64,000 nt of DNA from Mesorhizobium loti (GCF_013170705.1 NZ_CP033334.1:2891501-2955500); one strand, 5' to 3'. Positions 1 through 8,956 are shown, numbered from the stretch's first letter. Notes: generated from the sequence alone by a model not told the origin. Numbers and translations are program-made.

Positions 1-615
1 GCGCTGGTCGGCGCCAATGGCGCCGGCAAGAGCTCGACCCTCGGCGCCGTCGCCGGGCTGGTGCCGGCTGCGTCCGGCAAGGTGGTGTTCGACGGGGCCG
101 ACATCACGGGCCTGGCTCCGGAGGCCATCGCCCGCAAGGGGGTCGCGCTGGTTCCCGAAGGCCGTCGCATCTTCGCTAGCCTGACGGTCGCCGACAATCT
201 GCGTCTCGGCGGCGCGGTGCATCAGCCGGCGGCCGAGGCGCGCGTGCGCGAGGAGGAGATGCTGGAGCTGTTTCCGATCCTGCGTCGCTACCACCGCGTC
301 AAGGGCGGCAACCTGTCCGGCGGCGAGCAGCAGATGCTGGCCATCGCCCGCGCCTTGATGGGCAAGCCGCGCATGATCCTGCTCGACGAGCCGTCGCTCG
401 GCCTTGCCCCGCAACTGATCGACACCGTCTTCGACCTGATCGCCGAACTGCGCCGCAAGGGCCTGACCATCCTTCTGGTCGAGCAGAATGTGGCACTGGC
501 GCTGGAAATCGCCGACCGCGCCGTCGTGCTTGCCAATGGCGAGGTGGTGCTGTCGGGCACGGCTAAAGAACTCGCCTCTTCGGACCTCGTCCGCCAAGCC
601 TATCTGGGAGCTTAA
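1..615 (+). CDS. livF: Branched-chain amino acid ABC transporter ATP-binding protein (LivF type), 5' partial
   Basis: Cytoplasmic ATPase that powers a branched-chain amino acid (HAAT family) importer. The reading frame is open from base 1, so the start codon lies upstream of the window. Visible are the Walker A motif GANGAGKSS (codons 4-12 of the visible part), the ABC signature LSGGEQQ (about 105-111), Walker B ILLDEPS (about 126-132) and the LVEQN switch region usual in LivF. Its stop lies 5 bases before the permease gene, so the two are co-transcribed; livG and the binding protein are expected upstream. The substrate could be another amino acid or an amide, since HAAT systems vary. Confidence 0.9.
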   Translation, partial: ALVGANGAGKSSTLGAVAGLVPAASGKVVFDGADITGLAPEAIARKGVALVPEGRRIFASLTVADNLRLGGAVHQPAAEARVREEEMLELFPILRRYHRVKGGNLSGGEQQMLAIARALMGKPRMILLDEPSLGLAPQLIDTVFDLIAELRRKGLTILLVEQNVALALEIADRAVVLANGEVVLSGTAKELASSDLVRQAYLGA

Positions 616-620
616 GAAGC

Positions 621-1502
621 ATGGTCGCGCAGCAGATCATCAATGCGGTCAGCCTCGGCGGCGTCTATGCGCTGCTGGCGCTCGGCCTGGCCATTGTCTT
701 CTCCATCGTCGGCCTCATCAATTTCGCCCATGGCGAGCTGATGACGCTGTCGGGCTATGCGCTTCTGGCGTCGCTGGTGCTCGGCTTTCCCTTCCCGGTG
801 GCCGTGCTTGTCGCCGTGTCCTGCGGCGCGCTCGCCGCTGTCGCCATGGAGCGCATCGCCTTCAGGCCGATGCGTGGCGCCAGCGTCACCAGTCTTCTGC
901 TGACCAGTTTCGCCGTGTCGAGCCTCTTGAAAGTTATCTTCCAGAACGGTATTTCGGCCCGGCCGCAGGCCGTCGCCATGCCGGGCTGGATGACCGGCGC
1001 CTTCTCCTTCGGTGATTTCACCATCGGCGTCGGTCCCAGCATCTCGATTGTCGTCTCGGCGCTGGCGCTGATTGCGATGGAGGTCTTCCTGCGCCGCTCG
1101 GTGACCGGCACAGCGATGCGCGCAGCGGCGGAGGATTTCGACGTCGTGCGCCTGATGGGCATTCCGGCCAGCCGCATCATCGCCACCGCTTTCCTGCTCT
1201 CCGGCTTGCTGGCGGGGTTGGCGGCCATGCTGTGGGTGGCGCAACGCGCCTCGGTCGATCCGCTGATGGGCTTCACGCCGGTGCTGAAAGCCTTCATCGC
1301 CGCCGTGGTCGGTGGCCTCGGCAGCCTGCCGGGGGCTGTCGCGGGCGGTTTCCTGCTCGGCATCATCGAGGTGCTGCTGCAGGCGACGCTGCCGGCGGCG
1401 ATCGCGCCCTATCGCGACGCCATCGTGCTGTCGGGTGTCATCGCCGTGCTGCTGCTGCGGCCGCAAGGCTTGATCCCGGCGGTCCGGGTCCAGCGTAGCT
1501 AG
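621..1502 (+). CDS. livH: Branched-chain amino acid ABC transporter permease (LivH type)
   Basis: Inner-membrane permease of the same HAAT importer as the preceding ATPase. The 293-residue product is hydrophobic throughout, with about eight membrane segments. It opens with the family pattern in which an N-terminal segment is followed by GLINFAHGE (about residues 33-41), and has GGLGSLPGA near residue 232, both typical of LivH. ATG 621 follows livF by 5 bases with only a weak ribosome site, suggesting translational coupling. No LivM gene follows here, so it is presumably upstream or elsewhere. The stop codon overlaps the first arm of a palindromic repeat. Confidence 0.88.
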   Translation: MVAQQIINAVSLGGVYALLALGLAIVFSIVGLINFAHGELMTLSGYALLASLVLGFPFPVAVLVAVSCGALAAVAMERIAFRPMRGASVTSLLLTSFAVSSLLKVIFQNGISARPQAVAMPGWMTGAFSFGDFTIGVGPSISIVVSALALIAMEVFLRRSVTGTAMRAAAEDFDVVRLMGIPASRIIATAFLLSGLLAGLAAMLWVAQRASVDPLMGFTPVLKAFIAAVVGGLGSLPGAVAGGFLLGIIEVLLQATLPAAIAPYRDAIVLSGVIAVLLLRPQGLIPAVRVQRS

Positions 1503-1550
1503 AGCATGATCCCGAAAAGTGGGAATCGGTTTTCGGATAGGATCATGCTC
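1502..1550. repeat. Palindromic rhizobial intergenic repeat, copy 1
   Basis: Arms GAGCATGATCC (1502-1512) and GGATCATGCTC (1540-1550) are perfect reverse complements, with an inner CCGAAAAGTGG...CGGTTTTCGG pairing. The first arm overlaps the livH stop, so the hairpin forms at the 3' end of the liv mRNA and may act as terminator or stabiliser. Related copies occur near 10,093, 13,181 and 41,317. Confidence 0.75.
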
Positions 1551-1567
1551 AAACAAGAAGAAGCTTC

Positions 1568-2197
1568 ATGTACAGCAAGCCGGAATTCGCGCCTTTGTCG
1601 CGCGACGCCGTGTTCGGCCTGATCGAGGCGGCCGCTTTCGCCACGGTGGTGACAGCAGGGCCGCAAGGGCTCGTCGTCTCGCATCTGCCGTTCGTGCTCG
1701 ACCGCACGCGGGGCGCAAACGGAACACTGGTCTCCCATCTCGCCAGGGCCAATCCGCACAACGAGCTGATTGCGCAGGGCCTGGAGACGGTAGCCGTCTT
1801 CCAGGGGCCGCATGGCTACATCTCGTCCTCCTGGTATCCGCGCAACCCGGTCCGCGACAGCGCTCCGACCTGGAATTTTGCCGTGGTGCATTGCCATGGC
1901 CGTCCGGTGCCGCTCGACGCGCACGCCACTGCCCGGCATTTGCTGCAACTGGTCGACGTACTGGAAAAGGATCGCGAGGACCGCTGGCGCATGCGCGAAC
2001 TCGGTCCGGGCGGCATGGAACGACGCATACCCCACATCATCGGCTTCGACCTGCCGATCGAACGGATCGAAGCCAAATTCAAGATGGGGCAGGATGAGCG
2101 CCTTCATGATACGGGCGGAGCCATCAGCGCGCTGGAGGAGAAAGATCCGGCGCTTGCCGCGATGATGAAGACGCACAACGCGCATCGCCAGGACTGA
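1568..2197 (+). CDS. FMN-binding negative transcriptional regulator-like protein (PaiB family)
   Basis: The 209-residue product has the PaiB/FMN-binding split-barrel layout: an N-terminal MYSKPEF start typical of the family, SHLPF near residue 38, a long middle segment with YISSSWY near residue 82 and a conserved C-terminal GFDLPIERIEAKFKMGQ region. Members are annotated as FMN-binding transcriptional regulators, although DNA binding is shown for few of them. ATG 1568 is preceded by AAGAAGAAGC. It lies directly before ornithine cyclodeaminase (25-base gap) and may share its transcript. The family call is secure; the function is inference. Confidence 0.8.
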   Translation: MYSKPEFAPLSRDAVFGLIEAAAFATVVTAGPQGLVVSHLPFVLDRTRGANGTLVSHLARANPHNELIAQGLETVAVFQGPHGYISSSWYPRNPVRDSAPTWNFAVVHCHGRPVPLDAHATARHLLQLVDVLEKDREDRWRMRELGPGGMERRIPHIIGFDLPIERIEAKFKMGQDERLHDTGGAISALEEKDPALAAMMKTHNAHRQD

Positions 2198-2222
2198 CCG
2201 GAACGCCGGCAAGGAAAACAAA

Positions 2223-3269
2223 ATGATCCCCAATCTCAACATCGTGCCGTTCGTCAGCGTCGACCACATGATGAAGCTGGTGCTGAAGATCGGCGTCGAA
2301 CGCTTCCTCGTTGAGCTTGCCGGCTATATCGAGGATGATTTCCGCCGTTGGGACCTGTTCGACAAGACGCCGCGCGTCGCCTCGCATAGCGCCGAGGGCG
2401 TCATCGAACTGATGCCGACCAGCGACGGCGAGGTCTACGGCTTCAAATATGTCAACGGCCACCCCAAGAACATGCGCGAGGGCCGCCAGACCGTCACCGC
2501 CTTCGGCATGCTGGCCGATGTCCACAACGGCTATCCGGTGCTCTTGTCGGAAATGACCATCCTGACCGCGCTGCGCACGGCGGCGATGTCGGCTCTGGCG
2601 GCAAAACATCTGGCGCCGGCCGGCTCCCGCAGCATGGCGCTGATCGGCAATGGCGCCCAGGCCGAATTCCAGGCGCTGGCCTTCAAGGCGCTGCTCGGCA
2701 TCGACACATTGCGCCTCTACGATATCGACCGTTCGGCGACCGAGAAATGCATCCGCAATCTGGCCGGGCTCGGCTTCGACATGACCGCCTGCACGACCGC
2801 GCAGGAGGCGGTCGAGGGCGCCGACATCATCACCACCGTCACCGCCGACAAGCAGTATGCCACCATTCTCACCGACAACATGGTCGGTTCCGGCGTCCAC
2901 ATCAACGCGGTCGGCGGAGACTGCCCGGGCAAGACCGAACTGCACCGCGATATCCTGCTGCGCTCCGATATTTTCGTCGAATATCCCCCGCAGACCCGCA
3001 TCGAAGGCGAGATCCAGCAACTCGCACCGGATCATGAAGTCACTGAACTGTGGCAGGTCATATCAGGCGCCGTTAAGGGCCGGCGCGATACCGGCCAGAT
3101 CACGCTGTTCGATTCCGTCGGCTTCGCCATCGAGGACTTTTCGGCACTGCGCTATGTCAGGGATCAGCTGAAGTCGACCGGCCTCTACCAGGAACTCGAC
3201 ATGCTGGCCGACCCCGATGAGCCGCGCGACCTGTTTGGCATGCTGTTGAGGGCGGCCCGGCAGGATTGA
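2223..3269 (+). CDS. Ornithine cyclodeaminase
   Basis: Ornithine cyclodeaminase/mu-crystallin family enzyme of 348 residues, expected to convert L-ornithine to L-proline and ammonia with NAD. Visible are the dinucleotide-binding stretch LIGNGAQAEFQ (about 140-150), the substrate-side segment FGMLADVHNGYPVLLSEM, and GSGVHINAVGGDCPGKTEL (about 221-239), whose aspartate is the family's catalytic residue. Start ATG 2223 follows AAGGAAAACAAA. Together with the preceding FMN-binding gene and the upstream amino acid transporter it suggests an amino acid catabolism locus. A different cyclic or opine-type substrate is possible. Confidence 0.9.
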   Translation: MIPNLNIVPFVSVDHMMKLVLKIGVERFLVELAGYIEDDFRRWDLFDKTPRVASHSAEGVIELMPTSDGEVYGFKYVNGHPKNMREGRQTVTAFGMLADVHNGYPVLLSEMTILTALRTAAMSALAAKHLAPAGSRSMALIGNGAQAEFQALAFKALLGIDTLRLYDIDRSATEKCIRNLAGLGFDMTACTTAQEAVEGADIITTVTADKQYATILTDNMVGSGVHINAVGGDCPGKTELHRDILLRSDIFVEYPPQTRIEGEIQQLAPDHEVTELWQVISGAVKGRRDTGQITLFDSVGFAIEDFSALRYVRDQLKSTGLYQELDMLADPDEPRDLFGMLLRAARQD

Positions 3270-3530
3270 TGGCGATTGGGCGCGCCCAACGCCTGTCTGT
3301 CATGGCATGATCGCGATCATCATCAGTCTGGTCGTCCGAATGGAAAAATTGTTCGTCGCGGCTGCGCCGAAGGGCCGATCGTTTCTTTCCCGGCAATTCG
3401 AAGTCGATGAGACTTGCGCGCATTGATGGCGGCCATGGTCGCGCAAACGTGCCTGCATGTTCAACCGGCTGGGTTTTCCGAAGCGGTGATTTCAAACAAC
3501 GCCCGGAAGGCACTGGGAAAGGAGCCCGAT

Positions 3531-4550
3531 ATGCCAAGAATAGTGCCCGTGCTTGATTTGAGCCGTCTTGAGCAAGGCGCGTCCGAGCGCCGGACATTTC
3601 TGGCGGACTTGCGCTCCGCTTCGCGTGACATCGGCTTTTTCTACCTGGCCGGACACGGCATCTCCTGGGCGGAGATCAGCGAGGTACTCACCGCGTCGCG
3701 TCACTTCTTTGCCTTGCCGGAAGCCGACAAGCTTGCAATCGAGATGGTCAAATCCTCGCAGTTCCGCGGCTATACGCGCGCAGGCGGCGAACTGACCAGG
3801 GGCAAGCAGGACTGGCGCGAGCAACTCGACATCGGCGTCGAACGTCAGACGATCGCGCAAGGGCCGGGAATTCCGGCCTGGACGCGGCTGCAGGGGCCGA
3901 ACCAGTGGCCCGCGGCGCTGCCGGATCTCAAGCCGGCGCTGCTTGCCTGGCAGAGCAAGGTGACGGCCGTGGCGATCCGGTTGCTCAAAGCCTTCGCGCT
4001 GTCGCTCGATCAGCCCGAGGACGCCTTCGACCCGATCTATCGCGGGGAACCCAATCACCGCATGAAGATCGTGCGCTACCCCGGCCGCGATGCAACTGGC
4101 GGCGACCAGGGCGTGGGCGCGCACAAGGATGGCGGTTTCCTGACGCTGCTGCTCCAGGATGACAACAAGGGACTCCAGGTCGACTATGACGGCAGCTGGG
4201 TCGATGTCGATCCCATTCCCGGCACGCTCGTCGTCAACATCGGCGAATTGCTCGAACTGGCCTCCAATGGCTATTTGCGCGCGACCGTGCATCGGGTCGT
4301 GACGCCACCCGCCGGCGTCGAGCGCATTTCCGTGCCGTTCTTCTTCAGCGCGAGGCTCGATGCGACGATACCGCTGCTTGGCCTTTCCGAGGAACTGGCG
4401 GCGCAGGCGCGTGGACCGGCCAGCGATCCGGACAATCCGCTGTTTCGCGATGTCGGGACCAATGTGCTGAAAAGCCGGCTGCGCTCGCATCCCGACGTCG
4501 CGCGGCGCCATTATGCGGATCTGCTTGAAGGGGAAAGCCGGGTTGGTTGA
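3531..4550 (+). CDS. Isopenicillin N synthase-like 2-oxoglutarate/Fe(II) dioxygenase
   Basis: The 339-residue product matches the IPNS/2OG-Fe(II) oxygenase family: N-terminal DIOX_N domain with RDIGFFYLAGHGI, then a jelly-roll with the iron ligands HKD (in GAHKDGG) and the distal His in ATVHRVV, followed by an Arg-containing C-terminal stretch for 2OG binding. ATG 3531 is chosen over upstream in-frame starts (open to 3414) because AAAGGAG sits 7 bases before it and homologues begin at this MPRIVPVLDL segment. The substrate is unknown. It stands alone with about 260 bases of non-coding DNA upstream. A paralogue lies at 37,552. Confidence 0.85.
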   Translation: MPRIVPVLDLSRLEQGASERRTFLADLRSASRDIGFFYLAGHGISWAEISEVLTASRHFFALPEADKLAIEMVKSSQFRGYTRAGGELTRGKQDWREQLDIGVERQTIAQGPGIPAWTRLQGPNQWPAALPDLKPALLAWQSKVTAVAIRLLKAFALSLDQPEDAFDPIYRGEPNHRMKIVRYPGRDATGGDQGVGAHKDGGFLTLLLQDDNKGLQVDYDGSWVDVDPIPGTLVVNIGELLELASNGYLRATVHRVVTPPAGVERISVPFFFSARLDATIPLLGLSEELAAQARGPASDPDNPLFRDVGTNVLKSRLRSHPDVARRHYADLLEGESRVG

Positions 4551-4631
4551 GCGTCCTGGCGAAGAAGGAATAGAATTTTCGCAATTCTGGCCAATCTTTA
4601 GAAAATCGTCCGTCGTATCTGTCCGAGAATC

Positions 4632-4747
4632 GGTACAAAAGAGAAAAATCCGTTCGGTGTTTTCCTCCCATTTCGCCGAGCGGTGTTCCCCTCTGAAGGT
4701 TATGACCTTCTTTTTGGCCGGGCCGTTTTCGCGCCCGGCCATTTTTC
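4632..4747 (+). ncRNA. Candidate AbcR-type (alpha-r15) trans-acting small RNA
   Basis: This intergenic stretch folds as three consecutive hairpins. Stem 4650-4659 pairs fully with 4674-4683 (with GU pairs) and exposes a loop containing TTTCCTCCCA, an anti-Shine-Dalgarno motif. A single-stranded GTTCCCCTCT (4685-4694) follows. Then come a small hairpin GAAGGT-TATG-ACCTTC (4695-4710) and a GC-rich terminator (4716-4740) with a T run. This organisation is that of rhizobial AbcR RNAs, which repress ABC transporter mRNAs with Hfq. The 5' end is estimated only from the usual length of about 115 nt. The alternative is a different CCUCC-motif RNA of the alpha-r14 type. Confidence 0.6.
4716..4746 (+). 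terminator. Rho-independent terminator of the small RNA
   Basis: GGCCGGGC (4716-4723) and GCCCGGCC (4733-4740) form an 8-bp GC stem followed by ATTTTT. No coding gene ends nearby on this strand except at 4550, so it most likely ends the small RNA. Confidence 0.8.
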
Positions 4748-4859
4748 TGGAGCAATTCCAGGTGCCTCGGCGTTGCCGCCGCCGCGCTGATCCGGCAAGC
4801 TTCAACCCCGTTCATTCGCCAGTCACCGACCGCGATCCGTGCAAGGAAGGAGAGGTCTC

Positions 4860-5549
4860 ATGACATCCAATGTCGCCGTCATCGCCGGTGCGGGTTCCGG
4901 CTTGAGCGCCTCGCTGGCGCGCCTCCTCGCCAAGGAAGGGTTCAGCGTCGTTCTGGCCGCCCGCAACATCGAGAAACTCGGCGCATTGCAGGCTGAGACA
5001 GGCGCGCAGGCCGTGGCAACGGATGTCTCCGACCCCGCTTCGGTGGAGCGTCTGTTCGATGTCGCCGACAAGGCCGGTCCGCTCTCGCTGGTGGTTTTCA
5101 ACGCCAGCGGACGCGCTCGCGGGCCGATAGCCGAGCTTGATCCCGAGGCGGTCCGGCAGGCTTTGCTGGTTGGGGCCTATGGCGGGTTCCTGGTCGGCCA
5201 GCAGGCGGCGCACCGGCTCATCGCCCAAGGGGCTGGCTCGATCTTCTTCACCGGTGCGACGGCAAGCGTGAAGGGGTTCGCCGGGTCCGCCGGTTTTGCG
5301 ATGCCCAAATTCGGCTTGCGCGGGCTGGCCCAGTCCATGGCTCGTGAGCTGGCGCCGAAGAACATCCACGTCGCGCATTTCATCATCGACGGCGCCATCG
5401 CCTCGGTTTCGTCCGGGCAGGAGCCCGGTCCGCCGGATCGCCGACTGTCTCCGGACGCCATCGCCGAAGCCTATCTCTCCATCCATCGCCAGCACCGCAG
5501 CGCCTGGACCTGGGAAATGGAGCTGAGGCCCTGGGTTGAGACCTTCTGA
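4860..5549 (+). CDS. SDR-family protein with Phe in place of the catalytic Tyr
   Basis: Short-chain dehydrogenase/reductase fold of 229 residues, with the N-terminal nucleotide motif AGAGSGLSA (residues 9-17), a VVFNASG version of NNAG (about 78-84) and the C-terminal helix region SMARELAPKNIHVAHFIIDG. The usual catalytic YxxxK is FAMPK (Phe146, Lys150), so the proton-donating Tyr is missing while Lys is kept. ATG 4860 has AAGGAAGGAGAGG just upstream; the longer frame from 4839 lacks such a site. The substrate is unknown, and it may be a non-canonical reductase or a binding protein. Confidence 0.85.
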   Translation: MTSNVAVIAGAGSGLSASLARLLAKEGFSVVLAARNIEKLGALQAETGAQAVATDVSDPASVERLFDVADKAGPLSLVVFNASGRARGPIAELDPEAVRQALLVGAYGGFLVGQQAAHRLIAQGAGSIFFTGATASVKGFAGSAGFAMPKFGLRGLAQSMARELAPKNIHVAHFIIDGAIASVSSGQEPGPPDRRLSPDAIAEAYLSIHRQHRSAWTWEMELRPWVETF

Positions 5550-5945
5550 TGGGGCGCGGGAGTGCGACTTTGGTGCAACCTGTGGGCACGGTTGGCAGGA
5601 GTCGACATTGCGGGAGTATATCACTATATAGCGGCGGCCTCGCTGGCTCGCGCCTTGAGGGCGAACGTCAAAAGGCGGCTGTAGCGACAGCCATTGAGAT
5701 TAAGAAACGGACTGAAAGCCGTAAAAGGTAGAAGCAATTGCTCGGCGCGGGCCAGATCCCGCCAACGGTACAGTCCTTCAGAATCAGAAAATGTTCTTCA
5801 CCCCTCGATTTCCTTCGGCTCTGTGGACCCTGGACGGCATTGACTTGCCGGCTGGCCGCGACTCGGCTGGAATGGGAAGATGCATCCTTTGCGGGATGCC
5901 GACGTTTATGATTACCAACCGGCTTTGCCGCCAGGGAACAGCAGT
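5550..5945. other. Intergenic interval, no convincing gene
   Basis: About 400 bases between the SDR gene and the DUF768 gene. It holds an AT-rich patch with TATATCACTATATAG near 5617 that could be promoter-like, and no conserved coding frame. A 60-codon frame starting on the SDR stop has an atypical composition and is not called. Confidence 0.4.
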
Positions 5946-6197
5946 ATGAGTGAACACGCCATCGAGTTCTTGCGGGGATGGATCGGCGAAAAGGTCCATT
6001 GCCAGTCCCAGGCCAGGATCGACAAGCAGGCCGAGACATTGGCCAGGGAATGCGCCGCCAAGGCGGCCGAGGTCGGCATCCCGCTGGAGGACATCCAGGA
6101 AGAAGTCGGCGATATCCAGGAGCTCATTGCTTCCCGGCTCGAGGAAGCGGCCGAGGCCGACGAGCACCAGCAGGCCTCCAGCAAGGCCGCGGAATAG
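5946..6197 (+). CDS. DUF768 domain protein
   Basis: Small acidic protein of 83 residues belonging to DUF768, a family found mainly in Mesorhizobium. Visible are the N-terminal ExxIEFLRGWI-like segment and the GIPLEDIQEEVGDIQELIASRLEEA helix (about residues 44-68), both typical. No signal peptide or membrane segment is seen. ATG 5946 gives the usual family N-terminus (MSEHAIEF), so it is preferred to an upstream in-frame start at 5880. The function is unknown. Confidence 0.8.
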   Translation: MSEHAIEFLRGWIGEKVHCQSQARIDKQAETLARECAAKAAEVGIPLEDIQEEVGDIQELIASRLEEAAEADEHQQASSKAAE

Positions 6198-6223
6198 ATT
6201 TTAACGGCCATTCTGTCTGAATG

Positions 6224-6243
6224 CGCGGGCCCGTCGGCCCGCG
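6224..6243. terminator. Hairpin between convergent DUF768 and P1 peptidase genes
   Basis: CGCGGGC-CCGTCG-GCCCGCG forms a 7-bp GC stem in the 54-base gap between two convergent genes. The T tract on the + strand (TTGTCGTCT) is poor, so termination efficiency is uncertain. Confidence 0.45.
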
Positions 6244-6251
6244 TTGTCGTC

Positions 6252-7280
6252 TCAGCCGAACTTTTCTTTCAACCCGAACTTTTCTTTCAACCAGGTCTTC
6301 GGCAGTGCCGGCACGAAATTGCCGTCGCGCCCGCTCATGTCGTCATTGGCGACGAGGGCGTTGAGGATCGATTCCTCGACCGCCTGGATCACGGCATCGA
6401 AGAACGGGTCAATGTCCGTATCGGGAATGAAATCGGCATTGGCGATCCGGCCGGACGGCGCCAGTGCCGCGGCAGGATTGGCCGTCGTGAAGGCGAGAAA
6501 AATATCGCCCGAGCTGTGATAGCCGAAGCCGCCGGTCATGGCGACGCCGAGCGGCACACGGCGGGCCAGTCGCTTCATCTGGTGCGGCAGGAATGGCGCA
6601 TCGGTGGCGACAACGGCGATGATCGAACCCTTTTCGGCGCGGGGCGTGCCTTCGCGGATCGCCGGTTCCGTGAGTTCCGGCCCGGCACGCAGGCCGCGAA
6701 GGGTAAAATTGCGCCGCTTGCCGAAATTCGACTGCACGAAGGCGCCGACCGTGTAGGAATGTCCCTGCCATCCAACGACGCGCGACGCCGTGCCCGCCCC
6801 GGCCTTGAAGCCGAAGGTGATCATGCCTGTGCCGCCGCCGACGCTGCCTTCCTCGACCGGCCCGCTGGTTGCGCCGTCAAGGGCTTCGGTCACGTGCTCA
6901 AAGCTCAGATGGTTACCGTTTATGTCGTTGAGAAACCCGTCATAGGTTTCCGCCGCCACCGGCAGGCCCCAGCCGCTGTCGAGCGCGGCCGGCAGCACTT
7001 GGTGCATCCAGCGCAGCGTGCCGTCGCGCGAAACGCCGCAGGAGTGCGTGTTGGTGATGGTGATCGGGAAGTTGAAGGCACCGGTTTCCTCGACGATGTG
7101 CGAGCCGGTCAACTCGCCATTGCCATTCTGGCTGAAGATACCGGCGAAGACCGGCGTGGCCAGATCGACGCGTGGCCTGGGCAGGATCGCGGTGACGCCG
7201 GTGCGCACTGGCCCCTTGCCGACGACGAGCGCACCTTCCCCGGAAATCAATGTCGCATGGCCGACAGCGACGCCGGACAC
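6252..7280 (-). CDS. P1 family peptidase (DmpA-like aminopeptidase)
   Basis: Self-processing N-terminal nucleophile hydrolase of the DmpA/P1 family, related to L-aminopeptidase/D-esterase. Visible are NTHSCGV, GSVGGGTGM, and KGSIIAVVATDAP, where the Ser after Gly is the expected autocleavage nucleophile. The listed start is GTG 7280, but family-conserved sequence (RARSFGIGFDGTPGPFNAI) continues about 25 codons upstream without ATG, GTG or TTG. A CTG at 7394, overlapping the xseA stop, is a possible true start. The C-terminus ends in a duplicated LKEKFG hexapeptide encoded by an 18-bp tandem repeat. It lies just after xseA on the same strand. Confidence 0.85.
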   Translation of the reverse strand: MSGVAVGHATLISGEGALVVGKGPVRTGVTAILPRPRVDLATPVFAGIFSQNGNGELTGSHIVEETGAFNFPITITNTHSCGVSRDGTLRWMHQVLPAALDSGWGLPVAAETYDGFLNDINGNHLSFEHVTEALDGATSGPVEEGSVGGGTGMITFGFKAGAGTASRVVGWQGHSYTVGAFVQSNFGKRRNFTLRGLRAGPELTEPAIREGTPRAEKGSIIAVVATDAPFLPHQMKRLARRVPLGVAMTGGFGYHSSGDIFLAFTTANPAAALAPSGRIANADFIPDTDIDPFFDAVIQAVEESILNALVANDDMSGRDGNFVPALPKTWLKEKFGLKEKFG

Positions 7281-7390
7281 GTCGGTGATTGCGTTGAACG
7301 GCCCGGGCGTACCGTCGAAGCCTATGCCGAAGCTCCGTGCGCGTGGCTTGCCGCCGGGCGTGGCCAGATGGTGCGGATTTCCGGTCGTGG

Positions 7391-8956
7391 TCAGAACAGC
7401 GATCCCTGGTTGCCGGGTTCCTTGGCCTTGGCCGCTGGCTTGGCAGCCGGCTTCGGCCGCGCCGCACCACTGGTTGCCACCGCATCCGCCGTGCCGTCGG
7501 CGAACTCCAGCGAAAGCGCCATCCCCGATGTTACGTCGGCGGCCTGCTTGATGACCGCGCCGTCGGCGTCCTTCACCAGCGCGAAGCCACGCGCCAGCAC
7601 GGCCTTGTGCGACAGCGTGGTCAGCAGGCGCTCTGCCTGGCTCAACTGGCCGCGCAGCCGCTCGAGCCGCAGCGAGATGACGCGATCCTGCCGCCTTGCG
7701 AGCGCCGCCAGTGCATCGGTCTGCTGCTTCTGCCTTCGTGCGATCGGTGCCGGCGACAGCCGCGTCGCGGTGCGCGCAAAGCGCGCGCGTCGCTCGCGCA
7801 CGATGGCGAAGAACGCCGCCTGAGCGCGGGCGAGGTCACGGCCGGTGAGCGTGCGGGCCTCGTTGATGCGCCGCGACAGCGTGGCCGGCGTCAGCCTCTG
7901 GCCCTGGAGCCGCGCCCGCTTGCGATCGACGCTGACGGACAGGCCGCGGCCGAGCCTCGATGTCGCCTCATCGAGGCGCCGGCGCGGCAGCGCCAGCAAT
8001 TGATCGGGCGAGGGCAGTGCGCGCGCCGCCGCACGCGCGGCCTGCCGCTTGCGTTCGAAATTGCGTGAGACGGCCGCCTTGAGCCGCGCGCCAAGGCTGG
8101 CAAGCGTCGCTTCGAGGTCGGCCTTCACGGGCACTGCGATTTCGGCCGCGCCCGTTGGTGTCGGCGCCCGCACATCCGCGACGAGGTCGATCAGTGTCCA
8201 GTCGGTTTCATGGCCGACCGCCGAGATCACCGGAATTCCGGAGGCGGCAACGGCGCGGGCGAGCGCTTCGTCGTTGAACCCCCACAGATCCTCCAGGCTG
8301 CCGCCGCCGCGCGCGACGATCAAGAGATCGGGGCGCTGGATCGGGCTATCCCAGGCCAGTGCATTGAAGCCGGCGACGGCATTGGTCACTTCCACGCCTG
8401 ACGTCTCGCCCTGCACGCGCACCGGCCAGACGAGCACATGCAGCGGAAAGCGGTCCTTGATGCGATGGATGATGTCGCGGATGACGGACCCGGTCGGCGA
8501 GGTGACGACGCCGATGATAAGAGGCATGAAGGGCAGCCGGCGCTTGCGTGCGGCATCGAAAAGCCCCTCGGCCTGCAGCCGGCGCTTGCGTTCCTCCAGC
8601 AGCGCCATCAGCGCCCCGGCGCCGGCCGGCTCCAGATTGTCGATGACAATCTGGTAGTTGGACTTGCCGGGATAGGTGGTGAGCTTGCCGGTGGCGATCA
8701 CCTCCATCCCTTCCTCGGGACGGAATTTCAGCCGGCTCATCGTGCCTTTCCACACCACGGCGTCGAGCCGGGCGCGGTCGTCCTTCAGCGCGAAATAGGC
8801 ATGGCCGGAGGAGTGCGGGCCCCGATAGCCGGAGATTTCGCCGCGCACCCGCACATTGCCAAAGACGTCCTCGACCGTGCGCTTCAGCGCGCCGGAGATC
8901 TCGCTCACCGTGTATTCGGTGGCGTTGGTGCGTGATTCGGATGCTGCTTCGCTCAT
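7391..8956 (-). CDS. xseA: Exodeoxyribonuclease VII large subunit
   Basis: Large subunit of exonuclease VII, which degrades single-stranded DNA in both directions. The 521-residue product has the N-terminal OB-fold ([27 protein letters not shown]), then the nuclease domain with [33 protein letters not shown] and [11 protein letters not shown], and a coiled-coil C-terminal half. It runs longer than the E. coli protein because of a Pro/Ala/Lys-rich tail. ATG 8956 (MSEAASES) is chosen over 9010, which would add an unconserved leader. The small subunit xseB is not adjacent. Confidence 0.95.
   Translation of the reverse strand: MSEAASESRTNATEYTVSEISGALKRTVEDVFGNVRVRGEISGYRGPHSSGHAYFALKDDRARLDAVVWKGTMSRLKFRPEEGMEVIATGKLTTYPGKSNYQIVIDNLEPAGAGALMALLEERKRRLQAEGLFDAARKRRLPFMPLIIGVVTSPTGSVIRDIIHRIKDRFPLHVLVWPVRVQGETSGVEVTNAVAGFNALAWDSPIQRPDLLIVARGGGSLEDLWGFNDEALARAVAASGIPVISAVGHETDWTLIDLVADVRAPTPTGAAEIAVPVKADLEATLASLGARLKAAVSRNFERKRQAARAAARALPSPDQLLALPRRRLDEATSRLGRGLSVSVDRKRARLQGQRLTPATLSRRINEARTLTGRDLARAQAAFFAIVRERRARFARTATRLSPAPIARRQKQQTDALAALARRQDRVISLRLERLRGQLSQAERLLTTLSHKAVLARGFALVKDADGAVIKQAADVTSGMALSLEFADGTADAVATSGAARPKPAAKPAAKAKEPGNQGSLF

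Noticed and set aside
3492..4805. 437-codon minus-strand frame opposite the dioxygenase gene
   Set aside because: Composition without family similarity; the plus strand encodes a complete 2OG oxygenase and the small RNA.
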